Program-made: the position numbers and the translations under genes
The notes under the pieces: generated by a model
Database searches by the model: none
What the model saw: only the letters and a program-made list of their open reading frames with translations
Told to the model about the DNA's origin: nothing
NCBI GenBank assembly: GCA_045598065.1
Contig: JAZLLJ010000083.1
Location: 1-35,135, forward strand
Source: RGIG426 sp045598065
Lineage (GTDB): Bacteria > Bacillota > Clostridia > Oscillospirales > Acutalibacteraceae
Length of the DNA stretch: 35,135 nt
Direction of reading: 5' to 3'
Shown here: in pieces, positions 8,394-16,012 of the stretch
Position numbering within the stretch: position 1 is the stretch's first letter
Layout of the letters: every line of letters starts with the position of its first letter

Positions 8394-9380
8394 TTATCGA
8401 TCTTCGCGGAAATACGAAAGACCGAGGCTTGCCGGCGGCTGGAATTCACGTTTTTTCCGCATACTGGTAATAATCAACACAATAATTGTCACTAAATACG
8501 GAAGCATTTTTATCAGTTCCGACTGAGCACTGGTAAAACCGGAAATCTTTGTGCTGATAATGAGCAATCCACCAAACAGGAAGCTGCTGAGAATTGCCGA
8601 ACGGGGACGCCACAGTGCAAAGATAACGATAGCAATCGCCAACCATCCGCGATCACCGAAGCCGTCGTTCGTCCATCCGCCGCCGTAGTAGTCAATAAAA
8701 TAGTACAAACCACCGAGGCCGGCAATCATACCGCCAATCGTCGTAGAAAGGTATTTATAGCGCGTAACGTTGATGCCGGCGGCATCCGCTGTGGCCGGGC
8801 TTTCACCCACCGCACGAAGATTCAAGCCGGAACGCGTTTTCGTTAAATACAACGAGGCGAGAATGGCAATAACAATGGACAAATACGTCATAAAGCCATA
8901 GGACAAAAACGTTTTTTCAACAAAATTGGGATTGTTGCCAAAAGAAATACAGGTTTTATAAATGCGGCTGGTTTGCGAAACGTTAATCGAGGCGGTCGTG
9001 CCAAGCATCTTCATAATCGATGCACCGAAGAAGTTACCGATACCCACACCGAACGTGGTCAACGCAAGACCGGTCACGTTTTGGTTTGCACGCAGTGTCA
9101 CGGTCAAAAAGCAATAAATCAGCGACATTAGCGCGGAACCGATTAAGGCGGCGAAAAACGGAATGGCGATTGAAAGAAAGGCGCTGGGATTCGTGGTAGA
9201 TTGTTCATAGAAAAGCGCACTGACAACACTGGAAATGCCTCCGACGTACATGATGCCGGGAATTCCGAGGTTTAAGTTACCGCTTTTTTCGGAAAGAATC
9301 TCGCCCGTTGCACCGTAAAGCAGCGGAACGCCCTGAACAATTGCCGCAATAAGTATTTCGGAAATCTTATCCATTACCAT
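8394..9380 (-). CDS. BMP-type nucleoside ABC transporter permease (second)
   Basis: A 328-aa inner-membrane permease of the branched-chain/simple-sugar type found in BMP (PnrA-like) nucleoside importers. The family signature is clear near the N-terminus: PLLYGATGEILSEKSGNLNL, then GIPGIMYVGG, with about eight to ten hydrophobic segments and the loop NLRAVGESPATADAAGINV that should contact the ATPase. Its ATG shares a base with the stop of the preceding permease (TAATG), so the two are translationally coupled. AGGAGG is 10 bases before the ATG. Substrate is inferred to be purine nucleosides from the xpt/riboswitch context. Last gene of the operon. Confidence 0.9.
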   Translation of the reverse strand: MVMDKISEILIAAIVQGVPLLYGATGEILSEKSGNLNLGIPGIMYVGGISSVVSALFYEQSTTNPSAFLSIAIPFFAALIGSALMSLIYCFLTVTLRANQNVTGLALTTFGVGIGNFFGASIMKMLGTTASINVSQTSRIYKTCISFGNNPNFVEKTFLSYGFMTYLSIVIAILASLYLTKTRSGLNLRAVGESPATADAAGINVTRYKYLSTTIGGMIAGLGGLYYFIDYYGGGWTNDGFGDRGWLAIAIVIFALWRPRSAILSSFLFGGLLIISTKISGFTSAQSELIKMLPYLVTIIVLIITSMRKKREFQPPASLGLSYFREDR

Positions 9381-10534
9381 TATTTCTTCGCCTCCTCACC
9401 TTTATTGCAACGATTGATTTTATACTGAATAAAGAACTCACAGCCGATAATGAAGAACAAGATGATACCGGTTAAGACATCCGACAGGTTTTCATCCACT
9501 CTTTGGTTTGATTTCGTGGCAATTTCACTGGCGCCATGTTGCAAGAACGTAATCAAGAAAGAAGCAAGAACCATAAAAACGGGGTTAAATTTTGCCAACC
9601 ACGATACCATAATGGCCGTAAAGCCCATTCCGTGTTCCGTTGTTTTAGAAACCGTATAGTCTTTACCTGACACCAAAAGGAAACCTACGATACCGCAAAG
9701 TGCACCGGACAGCAAAAGCGTCCGAATAATCACTTTTTTCACATTGATACCGATGTATCGTGCTGTATTCTCACTGCCGCCGACAACGGCAATTTCATAT
9801 CCGTGTTTTGTATATTTCAGGTAGATGAACAGGAAAATGGTCATCACAAGAGCCACAACAACAGGAATAAAGTACTTCTGATTCATCACATACGGCAAAT
9901 GGCCGAATCGGGATGTATCCAACGTGCCCGAACCGCTTTTCGCCCACACAGCAGTAAAAAAAGTAATAAGTTGAATCGCAATATAGTTCATCATCAACGT
10001 GAACAGTGACTCATTGGTATTCCAGTGCGCTTTGAAAAACGCAGGAATAAACGCCCAAAGCATACCGGCAAGGACAGCCGAAACCAACATCAAAGCTAAC
10101 ATAGCGGGCGTTGTGAGTTTTTGACCTAAATAGTGTGTGCAGGCTACAGCGGCCAGCGCACCCACAAGCACTTGTCCTTGCGCACCGAGGTTCCAGAATT
10201 TCATCTTAAACGCCGGTGTCACCGCAAGTGAAATAGCAAGCAACATAGAAAGGTCCATAAGCATTGTCCAAATTTTCCGTTTACTGCCGAAATTGCCTTT
10301 GACCATATTTTTCGAAACTTCCAAGGGATCAAATCCGGTCAACACGATAATAAGCACCGCACAAACGATAAGCGAAAGAAGAATAGCGGCTCCGCGAATC
10401 AACCACGCTTTCCACCACACAATCGTTTTCCGTCTGGAAATGTGAAACAGCGGCTCTTTAACAGGTTTTTTCTCGGCTTGTACCGTATCCTTATTTTCAT
10501 CGAGATTCTCTACTTTTTCCAATTCTTTACTCAC
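9380..10534 (-). CDS. BMP-type nucleoside ABC transporter permease (first)
   Basis: A membrane permease of about 384 aa and partner of the adjacent permease. A charged cytoplasmic N-terminus of about 50 residues precedes the first helix (GAAILLSLIVCAVLII). The family motif FWNLGAQGQVLVGALAA and the ATPase-contact loop VVGGSENTARYIGINVKK are present. The open frame reaches back to 10561, inside the ATPase gene. GGGAGG lies 8 bases before a GTG at 10534 and only 2 before an ATG at 10540, so the GTG is preferred; either way it overlaps the ATPase stop by a few bases. Confidence 0.88.
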   Translation of the reverse strand: MSKELEKVENLDENKDTVQAEKKPVKEPLFHISRRKTIVWWKAWLIRGAAILLSLIVCAVLIIVLTGFDPLEVSKNMVKGNFGSKRKIWTMLMDLSMLLAISLAVTPAFKMKFWNLGAQGQVLVGALAAVACTHYLGQKLTTPAMLALMLVSAVLAGMLWAFIPAFFKAHWNTNESLFTLMMNYIAIQLITFFTAVWAKSGSGTLDTSRFGHLPYVMNQKYFIPVVVALVMTIFLFIYLKYTKHGYEIAVVGGSENTARYIGINVKKVIIRTLLLSGALCGIVGFLLVSGKDYTVSKTTEHGMGFTAIMVSWLAKFNPVFMVLASFLITFLQHGASEIATKSNQRVDENLSDVLTGIILFFIIGCEFFIQYKINRCNKGEEAKK

Positions 10535-12074
10535 GCTCATCGCCTCCCTTCGGTTCGTCATTCGACTTCGTCATCATATAGCCGATTTCGTTTTTATCTG
10601 CGTTTCTTCCCTCTACAATGCCGGCAACCTTACCGGAACCGATAACCATAATACGATCGCAAAGTTCAATCAGCACGTCCAAATCTTCGCCTACGAAAAT
10701 AACGGCCACGCCTTTTTTCTTTTGCTCGTTGAGCATATTGTAAATCATATAGGAAGAGTTGATATCCAAGCCGCGAACGGGATACGCCACCATCAACACC
10801 GTCGGAGAGGCGGCAATTTCACGGCCTACTAACACTTTTTGAACGTTACCGCCGGAAAGTTGTCTCACCGGCGTGGTCGCACTGGGAGTCACAACCTCCA
10901 AATCGGAAATAATGGTTTCTGCCAAATCACGGGGCTCATCGCGTTTTACAAAAGGATCCAATCCTTTTCGGTAACTACGGAGCATCATATTATCAATAAT
11001 GTCCATTTCGCCGACAAGTCCCATACCGAGACGGTCTTCCGGAACAAAGGACAGTCGCACGCCCAACTGACGGATTTGCATCGGCGTTTTGTCGCGCAAA
11101 TCTTCTTCCTCTCCGGTTTCGGGATCGATATACAATACTTTGCCGCGATTCACTTTTTGCAATCCGGCAATCGTTTCAAGAAGTTCACGCTGTCCGCTGC
11201 CGGCAATTCCCGCAATACCGAGAATTTCTCCGGAACGAGCGGTAAAGCAAACGTCATCCAGCACCTTAATGCCTTCTTTGTTGACAACGTCAATACTACC
11301 GACAACCAAGCGGTCAATCGGATCAACGGGTTCCGTGCGTTCGATATCCAAACTCACTTTTTTACCCACCATCATTTCCGTCAACTCTGCTTCGTTGGTT
11401 TCGGAGGTTTTGACCGTACCGATAAAGTGACCTTTTCGCAGTACTGACACACGGTCAGACAGCGCCAACACCTCATGGAGTTTGTGCGTAATGATAATAA
11501 TCGCTTTGCCGTCCTCTTTCATGCGCCGCAAAATAGCAAACAGCTTTTGCGTCTCCTGAGGCGTTAAGACAGCGGTAGGTTCGTCCAAAATCAGAACATT
11601 GGCACCGCGATACAACACTTTAATAATTTCCACCGTTTGTTTTTCCGAAACGGACATTTCGTAAATCTTTTTGGTAGGATCAATCTCAAAACCGTACCGT
11701 TCGCTGATTTCCGCAACACGGGCACAGACTTTTTTCATATTGAACTTGCCCTCTTCTTTTAAGCCAAGAACAATATTTTCCGCTGCGGAAAATAAATCCA
11801 CCAATTTGAAGTGTTGGTGAATCATACCGATATTGTGTTGAAAGGCATCTTTCGGGGAGCGAATGACCACTTCTTCGCCGTCAATAAAGATTTGACCTTC
11901 GTCCGGAAAATAAATACCGGAAATCATATTCATTAGAGTGGTTTTGCCGCTGCCGTTTTCTCCGAGCAACGACAAAATTTCGCCCTTCTGGACAGTCAAA
12001 TTCACGTCTTTATTGGCTTGAATTGTGCCAAAACGTTTAGAAATGTTTCTCAATTCGATTGCTGCAGGTGCCAT
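10527..12074 (-). CDS. BMP-type nucleoside ABC transporter, duplicated ATPase
   Basis: About 515 aa with two nucleotide-binding domains, as in RbsA/YufO-type ATPases. Domain 1 is complete: GENGSGKTT (Walker A), SVSEKQ signature, ANVLILDEPTAVLTP (Walker B) and ITHKLHE (switch His). Domain 2 is degenerate in the way usual for this family: GIAGSGQRE replaces Walker A and MVAYPVRGLD replaces the Walker B Glu region, while LSGGNVQK is kept. The frame opens with ATG ATG; GGAGG is 3 bases before the first and 6 before the second, so 12074 is chosen. It lies behind a hairpin that separates it from the lipoprotein gene. Confidence 0.93.
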   Translation of the reverse strand: MAPAAIELRNISKRFGTIQANKDVNLTVQKGEILSLLGENGSGKTTLMNMISGIYFPDEGQIFIDGEEVVIRSPKDAFQHNIGMIHQHFKLVDLFSAAENIVLGLKEEGKFNMKKVCARVAEISERYGFEIDPTKKIYEMSVSEKQTVEIIKVLYRGANVLILDEPTAVLTPQETQKLFAILRRMKEDGKAIIIITHKLHEVLALSDRVSVLRKGHFIGTVKTSETNEAELTEMMVGKKVSLDIERTEPVDPIDRLVVGSIDVVNKEGIKVLDDVCFTARSGEILGIAGIAGSGQRELLETIAGLQKVNRGKVLYIDPETGEEEDLRDKTPMQIRQLGVRLSFVPEDRLGMGLVGEMDIIDNMMLRSYRKGLDPFVKRDEPRDLAETIISDLEVVTPSATTPVRQLSGGNVQKVLVGREIAASPTVLMVAYPVRGLDINSSYMIYNMLNEQKKKGVAVIFVGEDLDVLIELCDRIMVIGSGKVAGIVEGRNADKNEIGYMMTKSNDEPKGGDERE

Positions 12075-12118
12075 CATGTACCTCCAATATTTCCTAATCA
12101 GGGGATGAATAAAAACCG

Positions 12119-12149
12119 ATAAGGCGGGGTGAAAATCACCCCGCCTTAT
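12119..12149 (-). terminator. Intercistronic hairpin between lipoprotein and ATPase genes
   Basis: A 14-bp perfect stem, with AAGGCGGGGTGA and TCACCCCGCCTT at its core, closes on a 3-base loop. On the minus strand it is followed by ATCGGTTTTTATT. This is probably a leaky terminator or an mRNA 3'-end stabiliser, which would give more lipoprotein than ATPase and permease. Confidence 0.7.
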
Positions 12150-12167
12150 ATGTGATTGTCAGAAAAA

Positions 12168-13508
12168 TCAAATCAAAGTAATACCGTCAATGATAACGTT
12201 GAAGTACGGAGCAGAACGCACCACAGATTCAGCGAATTCACCGTCTTTGATAACTTCGGTATCCGGAGCATAAGCTTCATCCGCCACCGCATCCGCGATG
12301 TAGGAAGTCAGGTGACCGTCGTCATCGGTTTTGTAGTAATCGGCAGTAACGAAGTTTTTCTCGTTGGTTTCGATGGTAGCCGGATCTTTCACAGTGAAGG
12401 TCGTAGTGTCAAACACTTTAATCTCACCGCTGATGAGTTTTTGTTTGACTTCTTCAATCTTCTCAGCAGTACCCGGAGCGGCCGCGGTCTCGTTGACCTC
12501 GGTCAGCTCGACAGAGCCGGTTTCGATAGAACCGCACCAGTCAGTCGCAAACTCTTTGCCGGCAGCAACCGATTTGATGGCCATCTGATAGTACGGAGAC
12601 CAGTTGATTTTAGAAGCAATAATCGCCGTGTTCGGAGCGATGGAAGCGGTGCTGATGTTGTAGGAAACATCCGGCACGCCTTTCTCTTCGCAAGCTTTCG
12701 GAGCGCCTTCGGAGTCAGCGTGCTGGCTAATCAGGACGCAACCGGCGTTAATCAGTTTGAGGGCGCTCTCGCGTTCAAGAGCGATGTCAAACCAGGAGTT
12801 GGTATAAACGACTTTCATCGTCGCGCTCGGGCAAATGTAACGGGCGCCAAGATAGAAGGAGGTATAACCGGAGATAACCTCGGCATAGGGCCACGCACCA
12901 ACGTAACCAATCACCGCTTCTTCAGCAGTGATTTTGCCGGACTCGATCATCTCGTTGAGTTTCATACCGGCAGCAACACCGGCGAGGAAACGGCCTTCAT
13001 AGATGGAAGCGAAGGCGTTGTGATAGTTCGAAAGATTGACAACTTGAGAGTTAGTACCAGTCGCATGAGCAAACTGGACATCCGGATACTCTTCGGCAGC
13101 CTGGATGATGAACGGCTCATGACCGAAAGAGTCGGCAAAAATGAAGCTGCAGCCGTCATCCGCGAGCTCGGCGGCGGCATCATAGCACTCGGCGCCTTCC
13201 GGAATGTTGGTTTTGATGAGAACCTGGTCTTCGGAAAGGCCCAGCGTTTTCTGAGCATCTTTCATGGCCTGGATGAAGTTGTTGTCGTACGTGGAGTTCT
13301 CATCGTGCAGGCAAATCAGACCGATTTTCATACCGGAAAGATCGACGTCATCATCGATGCTGGCGAGAGAATTATCGACCGTGTTGGATTCGTCAATTGT
13401 GTTCGGTTTCGCATTGTTTTTTTCGTCCCCGTTGCTGTTGCAGCCCGAAAATGCCAAGCACATCAAGGCAATAGACGCAACGAGAACAATGCTAAGAAGT
13501 TTCTTCAT
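12168..13508 (-). CDS. BMP family (PnrA-like) nucleoside-binding lipoprotein
   Basis: The extracellular substrate-binding part of the ABC importer. A lipoprotein signal (MKKLLSIVLVASIALMCLAF, then SGC with lipidated C23) is followed by an acidic Asn/Asp-rich linker and a periplasmic-binding fold. Family features include a GLICLHDENS start to the fold, FIFADSFGHEPFIIQAAEEYPDVQF and EGRFLAGVAAG. The frame extends 5 codons upstream, but GGAGGG 7 bases before the ATG at 13508 fixes the start (446 aa). BMP proteins usually bind purine nucleosides; the xpt and riboswitch context supports that. It lies 62 bases after xpt. Confidence 0.92.
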   Translation of the reverse strand: MKKLLSIVLVASIALMCLAFSGCNSNGDEKNNAKPNTIDESNTVDNSLASIDDDVDLSGMKIGLICLHDENSTYDNNFIQAMKDAQKTLGLSEDQVLIKTNIPEGAECYDAAAELADDGCSFIFADSFGHEPFIIQAAEEYPDVQFAHATGTNSQVVNLSNYHNAFASIYEGRFLAGVAAGMKLNEMIESGKITAEEAVIGYVGAWPYAEVISGYTSFYLGARYICPSATMKVVYTNSWFDIALERESALKLINAGCVLISQHADSEGAPKACEEKGVPDVSYNISTASIAPNTAIIASKINWSPYYQMAIKSVAAGKEFATDWCGSIETGSVELTEVNETAAAPGTAEKIEEVKQKLISGEIKVFDTTTFTVKDPATIETNEKNFVTADYYKTDDDGHLTSYIADAVADEAYAPDTEVIKDGEFAESVVRSAPYFNVIIDGITLI

Positions 13509-13543
13509 GGTTGTTCCCTCCATATAAAGTGTAAAAAAATTTA

Positions 13544-13560
13544 TGTAAATAAAATTTACA
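13544..13560 (-). repeat. AT-rich inverted repeat between xpt and the BMP gene
   Basis: TGTAAAT and ATTTACA form a 7-bp inverted repeat with a 3-base loop; a T-rich stretch follows on the minus strand. It could be a weak terminator or an operator. It does not look strong enough to separate xpt from the transporter genes. Confidence 0.35.
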
Positions 13561-13570
13561 TCGGATTAAG

Positions 13571-14143
13571 TTAGTCGCGGAACGTGAGGCTGTTGTCGCT
13601 CATACTTTCCACGATAGCGAGCGATTCCACGCGGATGCCGCGAGCACGAAGCGCATCGCCGCCGCCCTGGAAGCCCTTTTCCACGGCGCTGATGACACCG
13701 GCGACCTTTGCCCCGGCTTGTCCAACCATTTCCATAAGGCCCTCAATCGCGGTACCGGTAGCAAGAAAATCATCCGCGATAAGGACATTGTCGGTTTCGG
13801 AAAGGTAGTCTTTCGGGACAATCACATCGTAATCTTTCCCGTGGGTATACGAATGAATCACGGTGGTATACACGTCGCCAGAGACGTTGATGGTTTTGCT
13901 CTTTTTGGCGAAAACCGCCGGCACGTGGAGCGCCGCGCCCACCATCACGGCAAGCGCGATACCGGAAGCTTCGATGGTCAACACTTTTGTCACACCGGCA
14001 TCTTTGAAAAGCCGAGCGCCCTCCTCGCCCATCTTTGCGAGCAAATCTGTGTCGATTTGCTGATTGAGAAACGAGCCGACTTTCAGCACTTCGCCGGGGA
14101 GGACTTTTCCCTCATTAAGGATTTTTTCTTCAAGTTCTTTCAC
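13571..14143 (-). CDS. xpt: Xanthine phosphoribosyltransferase
   Basis: Converts xanthine and PRPP to XMP in purine salvage. The 190-aa length is typical. The family start MKELEEKILNEGKVLPGEVL and the PRPP loop VLIADDFLATGTA are present, as is the KKSKTINVSGDVYTT segment characteristic of Xpt. The start codon is GTG at 14143 with GGAGGG 7 bases upstream. It is first in a unit that also holds the nucleoside transporter genes, behind a purine riboswitch, an intrinsic terminator and a strong promoter. Confidence 0.96.
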   Translation of the reverse strand: MKELEEKILNEGKVLPGEVLKVGSFLNQQIDTDLLAKMGEEGARLFKDAGVTKVLTIEASGIALAVMVGAALHVPAVFAKKSKTINVSGDVYTTVIHSYTHGKDYDVIVPKDYLSETDNVLIADDFLATGTAIEGLMEMVGQAGAKVAGVISAVEKGFQGGGDALRARGIRVESLAIVESMSDNSLTFRD

Positions 14144-14160
14144 GGTACGCCCTCCAAAAT

Positions 14161-14190
14161 AAAAAAACAGACCGAAAACTCAGTCTGTTT
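14161..14190 (-). terminator. Riboswitch expression-platform terminator before xpt
   Basis: On the minus strand AAACAGACTG pairs with CGGTCTGTTT around an AGTTTT loop, and the run of T continues to the end of the element. It lies between the riboswitch aptamer and the xpt ribosome binding site, where a regulated terminator is expected. Confidence 0.85.
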
Positions 14191-14218
14191 GCCAACATAG
14201 CGCGGAAAACCTTAGGGA

Positions 14219-14297
14219 CCAATAGTCATGAATTGCGGCTTCACGGTAGATACAATCAGGCCGTCGGGACTGTTCCCGAAATCTGATACTATATTGG
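14219..14297 (-). promoter_or_regulatory. Purine riboswitch aptamer with a hairpin inserted in L2
   Basis: On the minus strand P1 is CCAATA/TATTGG. P2 is about TCAG/CTGA. J2/3 reads GTATCTACC (canonical GTTTCTACC), P3 is GTGAA/TTCAT with loop GCCGCAA, and J3/1 reads GACTAT. The base that pairs with the ligand (position 74 in the xpt numbering) is C, and U51 is kept, so guanine or xanthine-type ligands are expected. L2 is about 23 bases rather than 7: it carries an extra 6-bp hairpin, TCGGGA-ACAG-TCCCGA. L2 still ends in CGGC and L3 keeps CC, so the L2-L3 kissing pairs can form. Confidence 0.82.
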
Positions 14298-14323
14298 CAA
14301 ATCGATTCAATTTTGACACGATT

Positions 14324-14353
14324 ATTCTACCATAATTCGACCGATTTTGTCAA
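14324..14353 (-). promoter_or_regulatory. Promoter of the riboswitch-xpt-transporter operon
   Basis: On the minus strand TTGACA (14348-14353), an 18-base spacer and TAGAAT (14324-14329). The predicted transcript starts about 20 bases before the riboswitch P1 helix. Confidence 0.82.
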
Positions 14354-14456
14354 CAGTTTCCCCGCAATGTGTGGAAGTTTGTTTATCTTGCCGAAAAGAA
14401 GTGTTATACGTTAAATGTTTTGTTACTTTTGACGAAAACAAGGAGTTTTTTGTCCA

Positions 14457-14505
14457 AAATATTGTGTGGAGCGAACACATCGCCCCACACAATTCCACAA
14501 TATTT
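14457..14505 (-). terminator. Inverted repeat at the 3' end of the flavoprotein gene
   Basis: AAATATTGTG (14457-14466) and CACAATATTT (14496-14505) are perfectly complementary; an inner TGTGG/CCACA pairing is also possible. It overlaps the stop codon of the flavoprotein gene. The T-run after it is interrupted, so it is at best a moderate terminator. Confidence 0.5.
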
Positions 14506-15889
14506 AGTTTTTGACCGAATCAGTGATACAATCCGCCACATAAATGCCCATCGCGCCCGATTGGGACAGTCCGCGGCAAATACCGCTGCCGTCGCCGATG
14601 ATATACACGCCACTCACCAGTTCAAAATGGTCATTCTGGAACACCGGACGAATGGAGTAATATTTACTCTCGCAACCGTACAAAAGCGTATCGTCGTTGG
14701 CGGTGCCCGGCGCCACTTTATCGAGTGCGTAAATGGTCTCGATAATATTGGTAAGGATGCGGTGCGGCAACACAAGCGAGATATCCCCTGCCGTGGCTTT
14801 CAGCGTCGGCGTGACGGTGTTTTGTTTCAAACGGTGTTCGTTGGTGCGACGACCGCGCACCAAATCACCGAATCGCTGAACAAGCACGTTGCCTTTGCCA
14901 ATCATATTGGCAAGACGCGAGATGTTTTCGGCGTATTCCGTCGGCTGATTAAACGGCTCGGTAAAACGAATACTAGACAAAATGGCAAAGTTGCAGTTGT
15001 CCGTCTTTTTTTCCGCTTCCGCAAATGAGTGCCCGTTGGCGGTAATAATCCCGTGGTTGTTTTCCGCCGACACAAGCCCACCTTGGTTAAAGCAGAACAT
15101 CCGGCAGCGGTCTTCAAACGTTTTGGTTTTATACAGAATTTTCGGCTCGTAGATTTTGTCCGAAAAATGTTTCCAAATCAGGTCTTTCATCTCCACACGC
15201 ACACCGATGTCGATGTGGTTGGATTTCATCGGCACGTCAAAACTGCGGCAAAAATCCGCCACAAAGTTAGCACCGCCGCGGCCGGTAGCGATAATGACGT
15301 ACGAAGCGGTCAGTTCTTCCCCGTTTGTGTAAATCAAGCGATAGCCGTCGCCCTCTTTTTCAACTTTCTCGCAATCATAAAAGGTATACAAATCCGTGCC
15401 GGATGCGGCAATTCCCTCAATAAGATTTTGCATCGTTTTGAAGTTATTATCCGTGCCGAGGTGTTTGACGTTCATATCGAGAAGACGGAGATTATTTTGG
15501 ATGCACAGCAGTTTGAGTTCGTCGTTGCTGTGGTATACACGCGGCACACCGGAAGTGCAATACTCATTCAGCACTTCATCCACCTCGCGAATGTATGCGT
15601 TCGCCATGTCATCGCCAAGTTCTTCACCGAGCGTGCCGCCATAGGCCGTGCCGAGATTGAATTTGCCATCGGAAAATGCACCGGCTCCTGCAAAACCGCT
15701 CGTGATACTGCACGTTGTGCAGTGGGCACAGGTTTTGTTACCGCCTGCCGGACATACGCGCTTTTCAATCGAGTTGCCGCGCTCGGTAATGGCAAGTTTC
15801 AGTTCCGGTTGATTGCGGCGCAAACGGTAGGCTGCCATCAGCCCGCCGATACCGCCGCCGATAATTACCACGTCATAAGACTTGGACAT
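14504..15889 (-). CDS. FAD-dependent dehydrogenase, COG2509 type
   Basis: A flavoprotein of about 461 aa, predicted cytoplasmic. The N-terminal dinucleotide-binding motif is DVVIIGGGIGGLMAA. A cysteine-rich stretch, CPAGGNKTCAHCTTC, is followed by GFAGAGAFSDGKF, which is characteristic of the uncharacterised COG2509 family. A second FAD-contact motif (YVIIATGRGG) and a C-terminal YIIGDGSGICRGLSQSGA complete the fold. The reaction is unknown. The frame opens far upstream (16003), but family alignment favours the ATG at 15889; its ribosome binding site is weak (GGAAAAGAAAG), and a GTG three codons earlier is an alternative. Confidence 0.85.
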   Translation of the reverse strand: MSKSYDVVIIGGGIGGLMAAYRLRRNQPELKLAITERGNSIEKRVCPAGGNKTCAHCTTCSITSGFAGAGAFSDGKFNLGTAYGGTLGEELGDDMANAYIREVDEVLNEYCTSGVPRVYHSNDELKLLCIQNNLRLLDMNVKHLGTDNNFKTMQNLIEGIAASGTDLYTFYDCEKVEKEGDGYRLIYTNGEELTASYVIIATGRGGANFVADFCRSFDVPMKSNHIDIGVRVEMKDLIWKHFSDKIYEPKILYKTKTFEDRCRMFCFNQGGLVSAENNHGIITANGHSFAEAEKKTDNCNFAILSSIRFTEPFNQPTEYAENISRLANMIGKGNVLVQRFGDLVRGRRTNEHRLKQNTVTPTLKATAGDISLVLPHRILTNIIETIYALDKVAPGTANDDTLLYGCESKYYSIRPVFQNDHFELVSGVYIIGDGSGICRGLSQSGAMGIYVADCITDSVKN

Positions 15890-15923
15890 TGTGTACACGT
15901 TCTTTCTTTTCCATAATTCCGCA

Positions 15924-15956
15924 AAAAAAGAGCCACTGCAAAGTTGCAGTGGCTCT
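15924..15956 (-). terminator. Strong intrinsic terminator after mntP, inside the leader of the next gene
   Basis: GAGCCACTGCA and TGCAGTGGCTC pair around a 4-base loop, followed by T7 on the minus strand. It terminates mntP. It also lies just downstream of the promoter at 15975-16003, so transcripts for the flavoprotein gene must pass through it. Confidence 0.88.
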
Positions 15957-15974
15957 TGTCCCCTTTGCTTATAG

Positions 15975-16003
15975 AGTATACAGCATTTTGAGGGTTTTGT
16001 CAA
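15975..16003 (-). promoter_or_regulatory. Promoter of the flavoprotein gene
   Basis: On the minus strand TTGACA (15998-16003), a 17-base spacer and TATACT (15975-15980): close to consensus. It is squeezed between the mntP stop codon (16013) and the terminator at 15924-15956. Confidence 0.82.
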
Positions 16004-16012
16004 GCCTTTCCG

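Noticed and set aside
10527..12074. Inactivated second ATPase domain as evidence of gene decay
   Set aside because: Degenerate Walker motifs in the second domain are usual in this ATPase family, so this is not decay.
12156..13574. Plus-strand open frame of 472 codons opposite the BMP lipoprotein gene
   Set aside because: Pure shadow of the lipoprotein gene. The low number of stops comes from codon bias, and no start signal is present.
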